The notes: generated by a model not told the origin, from the letters alone. Positions 1 through 11,792 are shown, counted from the stretch's first letter. The stretch is DNA of 64,000 nucleotides from Auanema rhodensis (GCA_964057225.1 CAXKVF010000089.1:62001-126000); one strand, 5' to 3'. Made by a program: numbers and translations.

Positions 1-45
1 TATGGACATGGGGAATCTAATTTTGAAAACCGCATCTCTTTATCT

Positions 46-55
46 TTCACGTGAA
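46..55. other. Palindrome TTCACGTGAA with CACGTG box 1 (per-monomer motif)
   Basis: A perfect 10-bp palindrome at p46-55, shown here for M1 and repeated every 176 bp. Its core CACGTG is the classic E-box/G-box recognised by bHLH proteins and, in plants, by bZIP proteins. Variants that break it are tagged and zone-limited: t50 (M4, M18, M33, M45, M54, M103), t48 (M104, M129, M145, M154, M262), t48+t50 (M113, M121, M137), and a52 (M174, M185, M186, M189, M195). Single-copy changes are c51 in M210 and t53 in M284. Binding by any protein is not demonstrated. Confidence 0.6.
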
Positions 56-77
56 GCGAGTTACATACCAAGTGCAC

Positions 78-85
78 ATCACGTG
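78..85. other. ATCACGTG, CACGTG box 2 (per-monomer motif)
   Basis: The second CACGTG box lies at p80-85, 32 bp after the first. With its two preceding bases it reads ATCACGTG, which fits the RTCACRTG consensus of yeast CDEI, the Cbf1 (bHLH) site of point centromeres. That match is visible, but this is not a yeast point centromere, so any analogy is speculation. The box is disrupted by a82 in twelve copies, all between 38017 and 49456, by t82 in M175, M186 and M196, by t80 in M109, M117, M133 and M149, by g81 in M107 and M131, and by a85 in M267. Confidence 0.5.
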
Positions 86-90
86 TACAT

Positions 91-110
91 TTAATTAGCA
101 TAAATTAAAG
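91..110. other. Near-invariant AT-rich block of the monomer (p91-110)
   Basis: Across 363 copies I found only three single-copy substitutions in this 20-bp block: t94 in M152, a92 in M348 and g108 in M322. No tag shared between copies falls here, although shared tags occur in most other parts of the monomer. The block is almost pure A/T, with one GC step at p98-99. Conservation relative to neighbouring positions suggests a binding or structural constraint, but rapid homogenisation could also produce it by chance. Confidence 0.55.
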
Positions 111-128
111 TTCACGTAAGTTTCAAAG

Positions 129-143
129 TCATGGTTACCATGA
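129..143. other. 15-bp near-palindrome, arms TCATGGT / ACCATGA (per-monomer motif)
   Basis: At p129-143 two 7-base arms are exact inverted complements around a single central T (p136); the inner part holds a GGTTACC core. In CAC-class monomers C at p143 removes the outermost pair and leaves 6-bp arms, so the commonest class polymorphism in the array sits exactly at the edge of this dyad. Rare disruptions are t139 (M103, M128, M144), g131 (M282), c132 (M283), t138 (M284), a141 (M229) and a142 (M316). The arms are too short for a stable hairpin by themselves; a dyad protein site is the more plausible reading. Confidence 0.6.
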
Positions 144-152
144 AGCAATATC

Positions 153-170
153 AATAAAAATTTGTTTTTA
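153..170. other. A/T tract with AATAAA, A5T3 and T5 runs; variant hotspot
   Basis: This tract at the end of each monomer contains AATAAA (p153-158), A5T3 (p156-163) and T5 (p165-169). It holds more shared variants than any other part: t156, c157, c158, t160, c163, a164, a166, g169 and c169, with a171 just outside. All are substitutions; run lengths change only when a base is replaced. A-tracts of this kind commonly bend DNA and influence nucleosome phasing. AATAAA is the metazoan poly(A) signal hexamer, but in AT-rich DNA it needs no functional meaning. Its loss in t156, c157 and c158 monomers is useful mainly as a lineage tag. Confidence 0.6.
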
Positions 171-1584
171 GACTAATATGGACATGGGGAATCTAATTTT
201 GAAAACCGCATCTCTTTATCTTTCACGTGAAGCGAGTTACATACCAAGTGCACATCACGTGTACATTTAATTAGCATAAATTAAAGTTCACGTAAATTTC
301 AAAGTCATGGTTACCATGAACCAATATCAATAAAATTTTGTTTTTAGACTAATATGGACATGGGGAATCTAATTTTGAAAACCGCATCTCTTTATCTTTC
401 ACGTGAAGCGAGTTACATACCAAGTGCACATCACGTGTACATTTAATTAGCATAAATTAAAGTTCACGTAAATTTCAAAGTCATGGTTACCATGAACCAA
501 TATCAATAAAAATTTGTTTTTAGACTAATATGGACATGGGGAATCTAATTTTGAAAACCGCATCTCTTTATCTTTCATGTGAAGCGAGTTACATACCAAG
601 TGCACATCACGTGTACATTTAATTAGCATAAATTAAAGTTCACGTAAATTTCAAAGTCATGGTTACCATGAAGCAATATCAATAAAAATTTGTTTTTAGA
701 CTAATATGGACATGGGGAATCTAATTTTGAAAACCGCATCTCTTTATCTTTCACGTGAAGCGAGTTACATACCAAGTGCACATCACGTGTACATTTAATT
801 AGCATAAATTAAAGTTCACGTAAATTTCAAAGTCATGGTTACCATGAACCAATATCAATAAAAATTTGTTTTTAGACTAATATGGTCATGGGGAATCTAA
901 TTTTGAAAACCGCATCTCTTTATCTTTCACGTGAAGCGAGTTACATACCAAGTGCACATCACGTGTACATTTAATTAGCATAAATTAAAGTTCACGTAAA
1001 TTTCAAAGTCATGGTTACCATGAAACAATATCAATAAAAATTTGTTTTTAGACTAATATGGACATGGGGAATCTAATTTTGAAAACCGCATCTCTTTATC
1101 TTTCACGTGAAGCGAGTTACATACCAAGTGCACATCACGTGTACATTTAATTAGCATAAATTAAAGTTCACGTAAATTTCAAAGTCATGGTTACCATGAA
1201 CCAATATCAATAAAAATTTGTTTTTAGACTAATATGGACATGGGGAATCTAATTTTGAAAACCGCATCTCTTTATCTTTCACGTGAAGCGAGTTACATAC
1301 CAAGTGCACATCACGTGTACATTTAATTAGCATAAATTAAAGTTCACGTAAATTTCAAAGTCATGGTTACCATGCACCAATATCAATAAAAATTTGTTTT
1401 TAGACTAATATGGACATGGGGAATCTAATTTTGAAAACCGCATCTCTTTATCTTTCACGTGAAGCGAGTTACATACCAAGTGCACATCACGTGTACATTT
1501 AATTAGCATAAATTAAAGTTCACGTAAATTTCAAAGTCATGGTTACCATGCACCAATATCAATAAAAATTTGTATTTAGACTAA

Positions 1585-2464
1585 TATGGACATGGGGAAT
1601 CTAATTTTGAAAACCGCATCTCTTTATCTTTCACGTGAAGCGAGTTACATACCAAGTGCACATCACGTGTACATTTAATTAGCATAAATTAAAGTTCACG
1701 TAAGTTTCAAAGTCATGGTTACCATGAAGCAATATCAATAAAAATTTGTTTTTAGACTAATATGGACATGGGGAATCTAATTTTGAAAACCGCATCTCTT
1801 TATCTTTCACGTGAAGCGAGTTACATACCAAGTGCACATCACGTGTACATTTAATTAGCATAAATTAAAGTTCACGTAAATTTCAAAGTCATGGTTACCA
1901 TGAACCAATATCAATAAAAATTTGTTTTTAGACTAATATGGACATGGGGAATCTAATTTTGAAAACCGCATCTCTTTATCTTTCACGTGAAGCGAGTTAC
2001 ATACCAAGTGCACATCACGTGTACATTTAATTAGCATAAATTAAAGTTCACGTAAATTTCAAAGTCATGGTTACCATGAAACAATATCAATAAAAATTTG
2101 TTTTTAGACTAATATGGACATGGGGAATCTAATTTTGAAAACCGCATCTCTTTATCTTTCACGTGAAGCGAGTTACATACCAAGTGCACATCACGTGTAC
2201 ATTTAATTAGCATAAATTAAAGTTCACGTAAATTTCAAAGTCATGGTTACCATGCACCAATATCAATAAAAATTTGTTTTTAGACTAATATGGACATGGG
2301 GAATCTAATTTTGAAAACCGCATCTCTTTATCTTTCACGTGAAGCGAGTTACATACCAAGTGCACATCACGTGTACATTTAATTAGCATAAATTAAAGTT
2401 CACGTAAATTTCAAAGTCATGGTTACCATGCACCAATATCAATAAAAATTTGTATTTAGACTAA
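1585..2464. repeat. 5-monomer deletion form of the 9-mer HOR (M10-M14)
   Basis: Order: g120/AAG, AAC, AAA, CAC, CAC/a166. Relative to the 9-mer this lacks the t160, plain AAC and t50 monomers near the start and the AAC that follows AAA. It therefore looks like a contraction by unequal exchange, probably two steps, with the 6-mer at 4049 as the likely intermediate. Confidence 0.75.
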
Positions 2465-4048
2465 TATGGACATGGGGAATCTAATTTTGAAAACCGCATC
2501 TCTTTATCTTTCACGTGAAGCGAGTTACATACCAAGTGCACATCACGTGTACATTTAATTAGCATAAATTAAAGTTCACGTAAGTTTCAAAGTCATGGTT
2601 ACCATGAAGCAATATCAATAAAAATTTGTTTTTAGACTAATATGGACATGGGGAATCTAATTTTGAAAACCGCATCTCTTTATCTTTCACGTGAAGCGAG
2701 TTACATACCAAGTGCACATCACGTGTACATTTAATTAGCATAAATTAAAGTTCACGTAAATTTCAAAGTCATGGTTACCATGAACCAATATCAATAAAAT
2801 TTTGTTTTTAGACTAATATGGACATGGGGAATCTAATTTTGAAAACCGCATCTCTTTATCTTTCACGTGAAGCGAGTTACATACCAAGTGCACATCACGT
2901 GTACATTTAATTAGCATAAATTAAAGTTCACGTAAATTTCAAAGTCATGGTTACCATGAACCAATATCAATAAAAATTTGTTTTTAGACTAATATGGACA
3001 TGGGGAATCTAATTTTGAAAACCGCATCTCTTTATCTTTCATGTGAAGCGAGTTACATACCAAGTGCACATCACGTGTACATTTAATTAGCATAAATTAA
3101 AGTTCACGTAAATTTCAAAGTCATGGTTACCATGAAGCAATATCAATAAAAATTTGTTTTTAGACTAATATGGACATGGGGAATCTAATTTTGAAAACCG
3201 CATCTCTTTATCTTTCACGTGAAGCGAGTTACATACCAAGTGCACATCACGTGTACATTTAATTAGCATAAATTAAAGTTCACGTAAATTTCAAAGTCAT
3301 GGTTACCATGAACCAATATCAATAAAAATTTGTTTTTAGACTAATATGGACATGGGGAATCTAATTTTGAAAACCGCATCTCTTTATCTTTCACGTGAAG
3401 CGAGTTACATACCAAGTGCACATCACGTGTACATTTAATTAGCATAAATTAAAGTTCACGTAAATTTCAAAGTCATGGTTACCATGAAACAATATCAATA
3501 AAAATTTGTTTTTAGACTAATATGGACATGGGGAATCTAATTTTGAAAACCGCATCTCTTTATCTTTCACGTGAAGCGAGTTACATACCAAGTGCACATC
3601 ACGTGTACATTTAATTAGCATAAATTAAAGTTCACGTAAATTTCAAAGTCATGGTTACCATGAACCAATATCAATAAAAATTTGTTTTTAGACTAATATG
3701 GACATGGGGAATCTAATTTTGAAAACCGCATCTCTTTATCTTTCACGTGAAGCGAGTTACATACCAAGTGCACATCACGTGTACATTTAATTAGCATAAA
3801 TTAAAGTTCACGTAAATTTCAAAGTCATGGTTACCATGCACCAATATCAATAAAAATTTGTTTTTAGACTAATATGGACATGGGGAATCTAATTTTGAAA
3901 ACCGCATCTCTTTATCTTTCACGTGAAGCGAGTTACATACCAAGTGCACATCACGTGTACATTTAATTAGCATAAATTAAAGTTCACGTAAATTTCAAAG
4001 TCATGGTTACCATGCACCAATATCAATAAAAATTTGTATTTAGACTAA
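2465..4048. repeat. 9-monomer HOR unit, copy 2 (M15-M23)
   Basis: This copy repeats the type order of M1-M9 exactly (g120/AAG to CAC/a166), offset by 14 monomers (2464 bp), without the private t6. Together with the following block it suggests that a 9-mer plus a short derivative was itself duplicated. Confidence 0.85.
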
Positions 4049-5104
4049 TATGGACATGGGGAATCTAATTTTGAAAACCGCATCTCTTTATCTTTCACGT
4101 GAAGCGAGTTACATACCAAGTGCACATCACGTGTACATTTAATTAGCATAAATTAAAGTTCACGTAAGTTTCAAAGTCATGGTTACCATGAAGCAATATC
4201 AATAAAAATTTGTTTTTAGACTAATATGGACATGGGGAATCTAATTTTGAAAACCGCATCTCTTTATCTTTCACGTGAAGCGAGTTACATACCAAGTGCA
4301 CATCACGTGTACATTTAATTAGCATAAATTAAAGTTCACGTAAATTTCAAAGTCATGGTTACCATGAACCAATATCAATAAAAATTTGTTTTTAGACTAA
4401 TATGGACATGGGGAATCTAATTTTGAAAACCGCATCTCTTTATCTTTCACGTGAAGCGAGTTACATACCAAGTGCACATCACGTGTACATTTAATTAGCA
4501 TAAATTAAAGTTCACGTAAATTTCAAAGTCATGGTTACCATGAAACAATATCAATAAAAATTTGTTTTTAGACTAATATGGACATGGGGAATCTAATTTT
4601 GAAAACCGCATCTCTTTATCTTTCACGTGAAGCGAGTTACATACCAAGTGCACATCACGTGTACATTTAATTAGCATAAATTAAAGTTCACGTAAATTTC
4701 AAAGTCATGGTTACCATGAACCAATATCAATAAAAATTTGTTTTTAGACTAATATGGACATGGGGAATCTAATTTTGAAAACCGCATCTCTTTATCTTTC
4801 ACGTGAAGCGAGTTACATACCAAGTGCACATCACGTGTACATTTAATTAGCATAAATTAAAGTTCACGTAAATTTCAAAGTCATGGTTACCATGCACCAA
4901 TATCAATAAAAATTTGTTTTTAGACTAATATGGACATGGGGAATCTAATTTTGAAAACCGCATCTCTTTATCTTTCACGTGAAGCGAGTTACATACCAAG
5001 TGCACATCACGTGTACATTTAATTAGCATAAATTAAAGTTCACGTAAATTTCAAAGTCATGGTTACCATGCACCAATATCAATAAAAATTTGTATTTAGA
5101 CTAA
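4049..5104. repeat. 6-monomer deletion form of the 9-mer HOR (M24-M29)
   Basis: Order: g120/AAG, AAC, AAA, AAC, CAC, CAC/a166. This equals the 9-mer with its monomers 2-4 removed (528 bp). It differs from the 5-mer at 1585 only by keeping the AAC between AAA and CAC. Confidence 0.75.
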
Positions 5105-8100
5105 TATGGACATGGGGAATCTAATTTTGAAAACCGCATCTCTTTATCTTTCACGTGAAGCGAGTTACATACCAAGTGCACATCACGTGTACATTTAATT
5201 AGCATAAATTAAAGTTCACGTAAGTTTCAAAGTCATGGTTACCATGAAGCAATATCAATAAAAATTTGTTTTTAGACTAATATGGACATGGGGAATCTAA
5301 TTTTGAAAACCGCATCTCTTTATCTTTCACGTGAAGCGAGTTACATACCAAGTGCACATCACGTGTACATTTAATTAGCATAAATTAAAGTTCACGTAAA
5401 TTTCAAAGTCATGGTTACCATGAACCAATATCAATAAAATTTTGTTTTTAGACTAATATGGACATGGGGAATCTAATTTTGAAAACCGCATCTCTTTATC
5501 TTTCACGTGAAGCGAGTTACATACCAAGTGCACATCACGTGTACATTTAATTAGCATAAATTAAAGTTCACGTAAATTTCAAAGTCATGGTTACCATGAA
5601 CCAATATCAATAAAAATTTGTTTTTAGACTAATATGGACATGGGGAATCTAATTTTGAAAACCGCATCTCTTTATCTTTCATGTGAAGCGAGTTACATAC
5701 CAAGTGCACATCACGTGTACATTTAATTAGCATAAATTAAAGTTCACGTAAATTTCAAAGTCATGGTTACCATGAAGCAATATCAATAAAAATTTGTTTT
5801 TAGACTAATATGGACATGGGGAATCTAATTTTGAAAACCGCATCTCTTTATCTTTCACGTGAAGCGAGTTACATACCAAGTGCACATCACGTGTACATTT
5901 AATTAGCATAAATTAAAGTTCACGTAAATTTCAAAGTCATGGTTACCATGAACCAATATCAATAAAAATTTGTTTTTAGACTAATATGGACATGGGGAAT
6001 CTAATTTTGAAAACCGCATCTCTTTATCTTTCACGTGAAGCGAGTTACATACCAAGTGCACATCACGTGTACATTTAATTAGCATAAATTAAAGTTCACG
6101 TAAATTTCAAAGTCATGGTTACCATGAAGCAATATCAATAAAAATTTGTTTTTAGACTAATATGGACATGGGGAATCTAATTGTGAAAACCGCATCTCTT
6201 TATCTTTCACGTGAAGCGAGTTACATACCAAGTGCACATCACGTGTACATTTAATTAGCATAAATTAAAGTTCACGTAAATTTCAAAGTCATGGTTACCA
6301 TGAACCAATATCAATAAAAATTTGTTTTTAGACTAATATGGACATGGGGAATCTAATTTTGAAAACCGCATCTCTTTATCTTTCACGTGAAGCGAGTTAC
6401 ATACCAAGTGCACATCACGTGTACATTTAATTAGCATAAATTAAAGTTCACGTAAATTTCAAAGTCATGGTTACCATGAAGCAATATCAATAAAAATTTG
6501 TTTTTAGACTAATATGGACATGGGGAATCTAATTTTGAAAACCGCATCTCTTTATCTTTCACGTGAAGCGAGTTACATACCAAGTGCACATCACGTGTAC
6601 ATTTAATTAGCATAAATTAAAGTTCACGTAAATTTCAAAGTCATGGTTACCATGAACCAATATCAATAAAAATTTGTTTTTAGACTAATATGGACATGGG
6701 GAATCTAATTTTGAAAACCGCATCTCTTTATCTTTCACGTGAAGCGAGTTACATACCAAGTGCACATCACGTGTACATTTAATTAGCATAAATTAAAGTT
6801 CACGTAAATTTCAAAGTCATGGTTACCATGCACCAATATCAATAAAAATTTGTTTTTAGACTAATATGGACATGGGGAATCTAATTTTGAAAACCGCATC
6901 TCTTTATCTTTCACGTGAAGCGAGTTACATACCAAGTGCACATCACGTGTACATTTAATTAGCATAAATTAAAGTTCACGTAAATTTCAAAGTCATGGTT
7001 ACCATGAAACAATATCAATAAAAATTTGTTTTTAGACTAATATGGACATGGGGAATCTAATTTTGAAAACCGCATCTCTTTATCTTTCACGTGAAGCGAG
7101 TTACATACCAAGTGCACATCACGTGTACATTTAATTAGCATAAATTAAAGTTCACGTAAATTTCAAAGTCATGGTTACCATGAACCAATATCAATAAAAT
7201 TTTGTTTTTAGACTAATATGGACATGGGGAATCTAATTTTGAAAACCGCATCTCTTTATCTTTCACGTGAAGCGAGTTACATACCAAGTGCACATCACGT
7301 GTACATTTAATTAGCATAAATTAAAGTTCACGTAAATTTCAAAGTCATGGTTACCATGCACCAATATCAATAAAAATTTGTTTTTAGACTAATATGGACA
7401 TGGGGAATCTAACTTTGAAAACCGCATCTCTTTATCTTTCACGTGAAGCGAGTTACATACCAAGTGCACATCACGTGTACATTTAATTAGCATAAATTAA
7501 AGTTCACGTAAATTTCAAAGTCATGGTTACCATGAACCAATATCAATAAAAATTTGTTTTTAGACTAATATGGACATGGGGAATCTAATTTTGAAAACCG
7601 CATCTCTTTATCTTTCACGTGAAGCGAGTTACATACCAAGTGCACATCACGTGTACATTTAATTAGCATAAATTAAAGTTCACGTAAATTTCAAAGTCAT
7701 GGTTACCATGAAGCAATATCAATAAAAATTTGTTTTTAGACTAATATGGACATGGGGAATCTAATTTTGAAAACCGCATCTCTTTATCTTTCATGTGAAG
7801 CGAGTTACATACCAAGTGCACATCACGTGTACATTTAATTAGCATAAATTAAAGTTCACGTAAATTTCAAAGTCATGGTTACCATGAAGCAATATCAATA
7901 AAAATTTGTTTTTAGACTAATATGGACATGGGGAATCTAATTTTGAAAACCGCATCTCTTTATCTTTCACGTGAAGCGAGTTACATACCAAGTGCACATC
8001 ACGTGTACATTTAATTAGCATAAATTAAAGTTCACGTAAATTTCAAAGTCATGGTTACCATGAACCAATATCAATAAAAATTTGTTTTTAGACTAATATG

Positions 8101-8800
8101 GACATGGGGAATCTAATTTTGAAAACCGCATCTCTTTATCTTTCACGTGAAGCGAGTTACATACCAAGTGCACATCACGTGTACATTTAATTAGCATAAA
8201 TTAAAGTTCACGTAAATTTCAAAGTCATGGTTACCATGAAACAATATCAATAAAAATTTGTTTTTAGACTAATATGGACATGGGGAATCTAATTTTGAAA
8301 ACCGCATCTCTTTATCTTTCACGTGAAGCGAGTTACATACCAAGTGCACATCACGTGTACATTTAATTAGCATAAATTAAAGTTCACGTAAATTTCAAAG
8401 TCATGGTTACCATGAACCAATATCAATAAAAATTTGTTTTTAGACTAATATGGACATGGGGAATCTAATTTTGAAAACCGCATCTCTTTATCTTTCACGT
8501 GAAGCGAGTTACATACCAAGTGCACATCACGTGTACATTTAATTAGCATAAATTAAAGTTCACGTAAATTTCAAAGTCATGGTTACCATGCACCAATATC
8601 AATAAAAATTTGTTTTTAGACTAATATGGACATGGGGAATCTAATTTTGAAAACCGCATCTCTTTATCTTTCACGTGAAGCGAGTTACATACCAAGTGCA
8701 CATCACGTGTACATTTAATTAGCATAAATTAAAGTTCACGTAAATTTCAAAGTCATGGTTACCATGCACCAATATCAATAAAAATTTGTATTTAGACTAA
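5105..8800. repeat. 21-monomer expanded HOR unit (M30-M50)
   Basis: The unit begins with monomers 1-5 of the 9-mer (M30-M34) and ends with monomers 4-9 of the 9-mer (M45-M50). Between them are ten monomers, M35-M44: AAG, g23/AAC, AAG, AAC, CAC, AAA, AAC/t160, CAC, c21/AAC, AAG. It therefore reads as an insertion or duplication inside a 9-mer. Its first 15 monomers (2640 bp) are repeated at 8801-11440 with no difference that I could find. Confidence 0.8.
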
Positions 8801-11440
8801 TATGGACATGGGGAATCTAATTTTGAAAACCGCATCTCTTTATCTTTCACGTGAAGCGAGTTACATACCAAGTGCACATCACGTGTACATTTAATTAGCA
8901 TAAATTAAAGTTCACGTAAGTTTCAAAGTCATGGTTACCATGAAGCAATATCAATAAAAATTTGTTTTTAGACTAATATGGACATGGGGAATCTAATTTT
9001 GAAAACCGCATCTCTTTATCTTTCACGTGAAGCGAGTTACATACCAAGTGCACATCACGTGTACATTTAATTAGCATAAATTAAAGTTCACGTAAATTTC
9101 AAAGTCATGGTTACCATGAACCAATATCAATAAAATTTTGTTTTTAGACTAATATGGACATGGGGAATCTAATTTTGAAAACCGCATCTCTTTATCTTTC
9201 ACGTGAAGCGAGTTACATACCAAGTGCACATCACGTGTACATTTAATTAGCATAAATTAAAGTTCACGTAAATTTCAAAGTCATGGTTACCATGAACCAA
9301 TATCAATAAAAATTTGTTTTTAGACTAATATGGACATGGGGAATCTAATTTTGAAAACCGCATCTCTTTATCTTTCATGTGAAGCGAGTTACATACCAAG
9401 TGCACATCACGTGTACATTTAATTAGCATAAATTAAAGTTCACGTAAATTTCAAAGTCATGGTTACCATGAAGCAATATCAATAAAAATTTGTTTTTAGA
9501 CTAATATGGACATGGGGAATCTAATTTTGAAAACCGCATCTCTTTATCTTTCACGTGAAGCGAGTTACATACCAAGTGCACATCACGTGTACATTTAATT
9601 AGCATAAATTAAAGTTCACGTAAATTTCAAAGTCATGGTTACCATGAACCAATATCAATAAAAATTTGTTTTTAGACTAATATGGACATGGGGAATCTAA
9701 TTTTGAAAACCGCATCTCTTTATCTTTCACGTGAAGCGAGTTACATACCAAGTGCACATCACGTGTACATTTAATTAGCATAAATTAAAGTTCACGTAAA
9801 TTTCAAAGTCATGGTTACCATGAAGCAATATCAATAAAAATTTGTTTTTAGACTAATATGGACATGGGGAATCTAATTGTGAAAACCGCATCTCTTTATC
9901 TTTCACGTGAAGCGAGTTACATACCAAGTGCACATCACGTGTACATTTAATTAGCATAAATTAAAGTTCACGTAAATTTCAAAGTCATGGTTACCATGAA
10001 CCAATATCAATAAAAATTTGTTTTTAGACTAATATGGACATGGGGAATCTAATTTTGAAAACCGCATCTCTTTATCTTTCACGTGAAGCGAGTTACATAC
10101 CAAGTGCACATCACGTGTACATTTAATTAGCATAAATTAAAGTTCACGTAAATTTCAAAGTCATGGTTACCATGAAGCAATATCAATAAAAATTTGTTTT
10201 TAGACTAATATGGACATGGGGAATCTAATTTTGAAAACCGCATCTCTTTATCTTTCACGTGAAGCGAGTTACATACCAAGTGCACATCACGTGTACATTT
10301 AATTAGCATAAATTAAAGTTCACGTAAATTTCAAAGTCATGGTTACCATGAACCAATATCAATAAAAATTTGTTTTTAGACTAATATGGACATGGGGAAT
10401 CTAATTTTGAAAACCGCATCTCTTTATCTTTCACGTGAAGCGAGTTACATACCAAGTGCACATCACGTGTACATTTAATTAGCATAAATTAAAGTTCACG
10501 TAAATTTCAAAGTCATGGTTACCATGCACCAATATCAATAAAAATTTGTTTTTAGACTAATATGGACATGGGGAATCTAATTTTGAAAACCGCATCTCTT
10601 TATCTTTCACGTGAAGCGAGTTACATACCAAGTGCACATCACGTGTACATTTAATTAGCATAAATTAAAGTTCACGTAAATTTCAAAGTCATGGTTACCA
10701 TGAAACAATATCAATAAAAATTTGTTTTTAGACTAATATGGACATGGGGAATCTAATTTTGAAAACCGCATCTCTTTATCTTTCACGTGAAGCGAGTTAC
10801 ATACCAAGTGCACATCACGTGTACATTTAATTAGCATAAATTAAAGTTCACGTAAATTTCAAAGTCATGGTTACCATGAACCAATATCAATAAAATTTTG
10901 TTTTTAGACTAATATGGACATGGGGAATCTAATTTTGAAAACCGCATCTCTTTATCTTTCACGTGAAGCGAGTTACATACCAAGTGCACATCACGTGTAC
11001 ATTTAATTAGCATAAATTAAAGTTCACGTAAATTTCAAAGTCATGGTTACCATGCACCAATATCAATAAAAATTTGTTTTTAGACTAATATGGACATGGG
11101 GAATCTAACTTTGAAAACCGCATCTCTTTATCTTTCACGTGAAGCGAGTTACATACCAAGTGCACATCACGTGTACATTTAATTAGCATAAATTAAAGTT
11201 CACGTAAATTTCAAAGTCATGGTTACCATGAACCAATATCAATAAAAATTTGTTTTTAGACTAATATGGACATGGGGAATCTAATTTTGAAAACCGCATC
11301 TCTTTATCTTTCACGTGAAGCGAGTTACATACCAAGTGCACATCACGTGTACATTTAATTAGCATAAATTAAAGTTCACGTAAATTTCAAAGTCATGGTT
11401 ACCATGAAGCAATATCAATAAAAATTTGTTTTTAGACTAA
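8801..11440. repeat. Second copy of the first 15 monomers of the 21-mer (M51-M65)
   Basis: M51-M65 match M30-M44 type for type, including the rare g23 (M57, as in M36) and c21 (M64, as in M43) tags, at an offset of 3696 bp. The match stops at M66, where M45 would have been expected; M66 is a hybrid monomer opening the next domain. This is the last block carrying g120 and AAA. Confidence 0.85.
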
Positions 11441-11792
11441 TATGGACATGGGGAATCTAATTTTGAAAACCGCATCTCTTTATCTTTCACGTGAAGGGAG
11501 TTACATACCAAGTGCACATCACGTGTACATTTAATTAGCATAAATTAAAGTTCACGTAAATTTCAAAGTCATGGTTACCATGCACCAATATCAATAAAAA
11601 TTTGTATTTAGACTAATATGGACATGGGGAATCTAATTTTGAAAACCGCATCTCTTTATCTTTCACGTGAAGCGAGTTACATACCAAGTGCACATCACGT
11701 GTACATTTAATTAGCATAAATTAAAGTTCACGTAAATTTCAAAGTCATGGTTACCATGAAGCAATATCAATAAAAATTTGTTTTTAGACTAA
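11441..11792. repeat. Junction dimer with hybrid monomer M66 (g57 head, CAC/a166 tail)
   Basis: M66 carries g57, otherwise found with an AAC tail in the 10-mer domain (M72, M82, M96). Its own tail is CAC/a166, otherwise the last monomer of 9-mer and 21-mer units. The switch lies between p57 and p143. M67 is AAG without g120, although every other a166 monomer before it is followed by g120. The dimer recurs at 15665-16016, 24 monomers (4224 bp) later. Confidence 0.75.

Larger units (their letters stand above)
1..176. repeat. Reference monomer M1 (tags g120, AAG)
   Basis: This copy sets the coordinate system for the rest of the annotation. Landmarks by monomer position: A/T tract p19-24; CACGTG box 1 at p48-53 inside the palindrome TTCACGTGAA; GTGCAC p72-77; CACGTG box 2 at p80-85; TGTACA p84-89; invariant AT-rich block p91-110; a third CACGT core at p113-117; near-palindrome p129-143; class-defining bases p143-145; A/T tract p153-170 with AATAAA at p153-158. 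CpG occurs at p31, p50, p57, p82 and p115. M1 differs from the common form by G at p120, a tag shared with M10, M15, M24, M30 and M51, where it always marks the first monomer of a higher-order unit. The phase is arbitrary because it follows the window edge. Confidence 0.95.
1..1584. repeat. 9-monomer HOR unit, copy 1 (M1-M9)
   Basis: Order of types: g120/AAG, AAC/t160, AAC, t50/AAG, AAC, AAA, AAC, CAC, CAC/a166. The same nine-type order returns at 2465-4048; the only difference I see is t6 in M6 (tatggt in place of tatgga), private to this copy. The AAA class, present here in M6, occurs only seven times in the window, all before 10737. Unit length is 1584 bp. Confidence 0.85.

Noticed and set aside
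153-158. AATAAA as a true polyadenylation signal
   Set aside because: No transcript or gene precedes it, and several domains lose it (t156, c157, c158) without other change. It is kept only as a tag position.
96-169. RNA polymerase III promoter-like set (TAGC at p96, GTTCA at p110, T5 at p165)
   Set aside because: The A-box-like and B-box-like matches are poor and only about 14 bp apart, much closer than in real tRNA or SINE promoters. In AT-rich DNA such matches are expected by chance.
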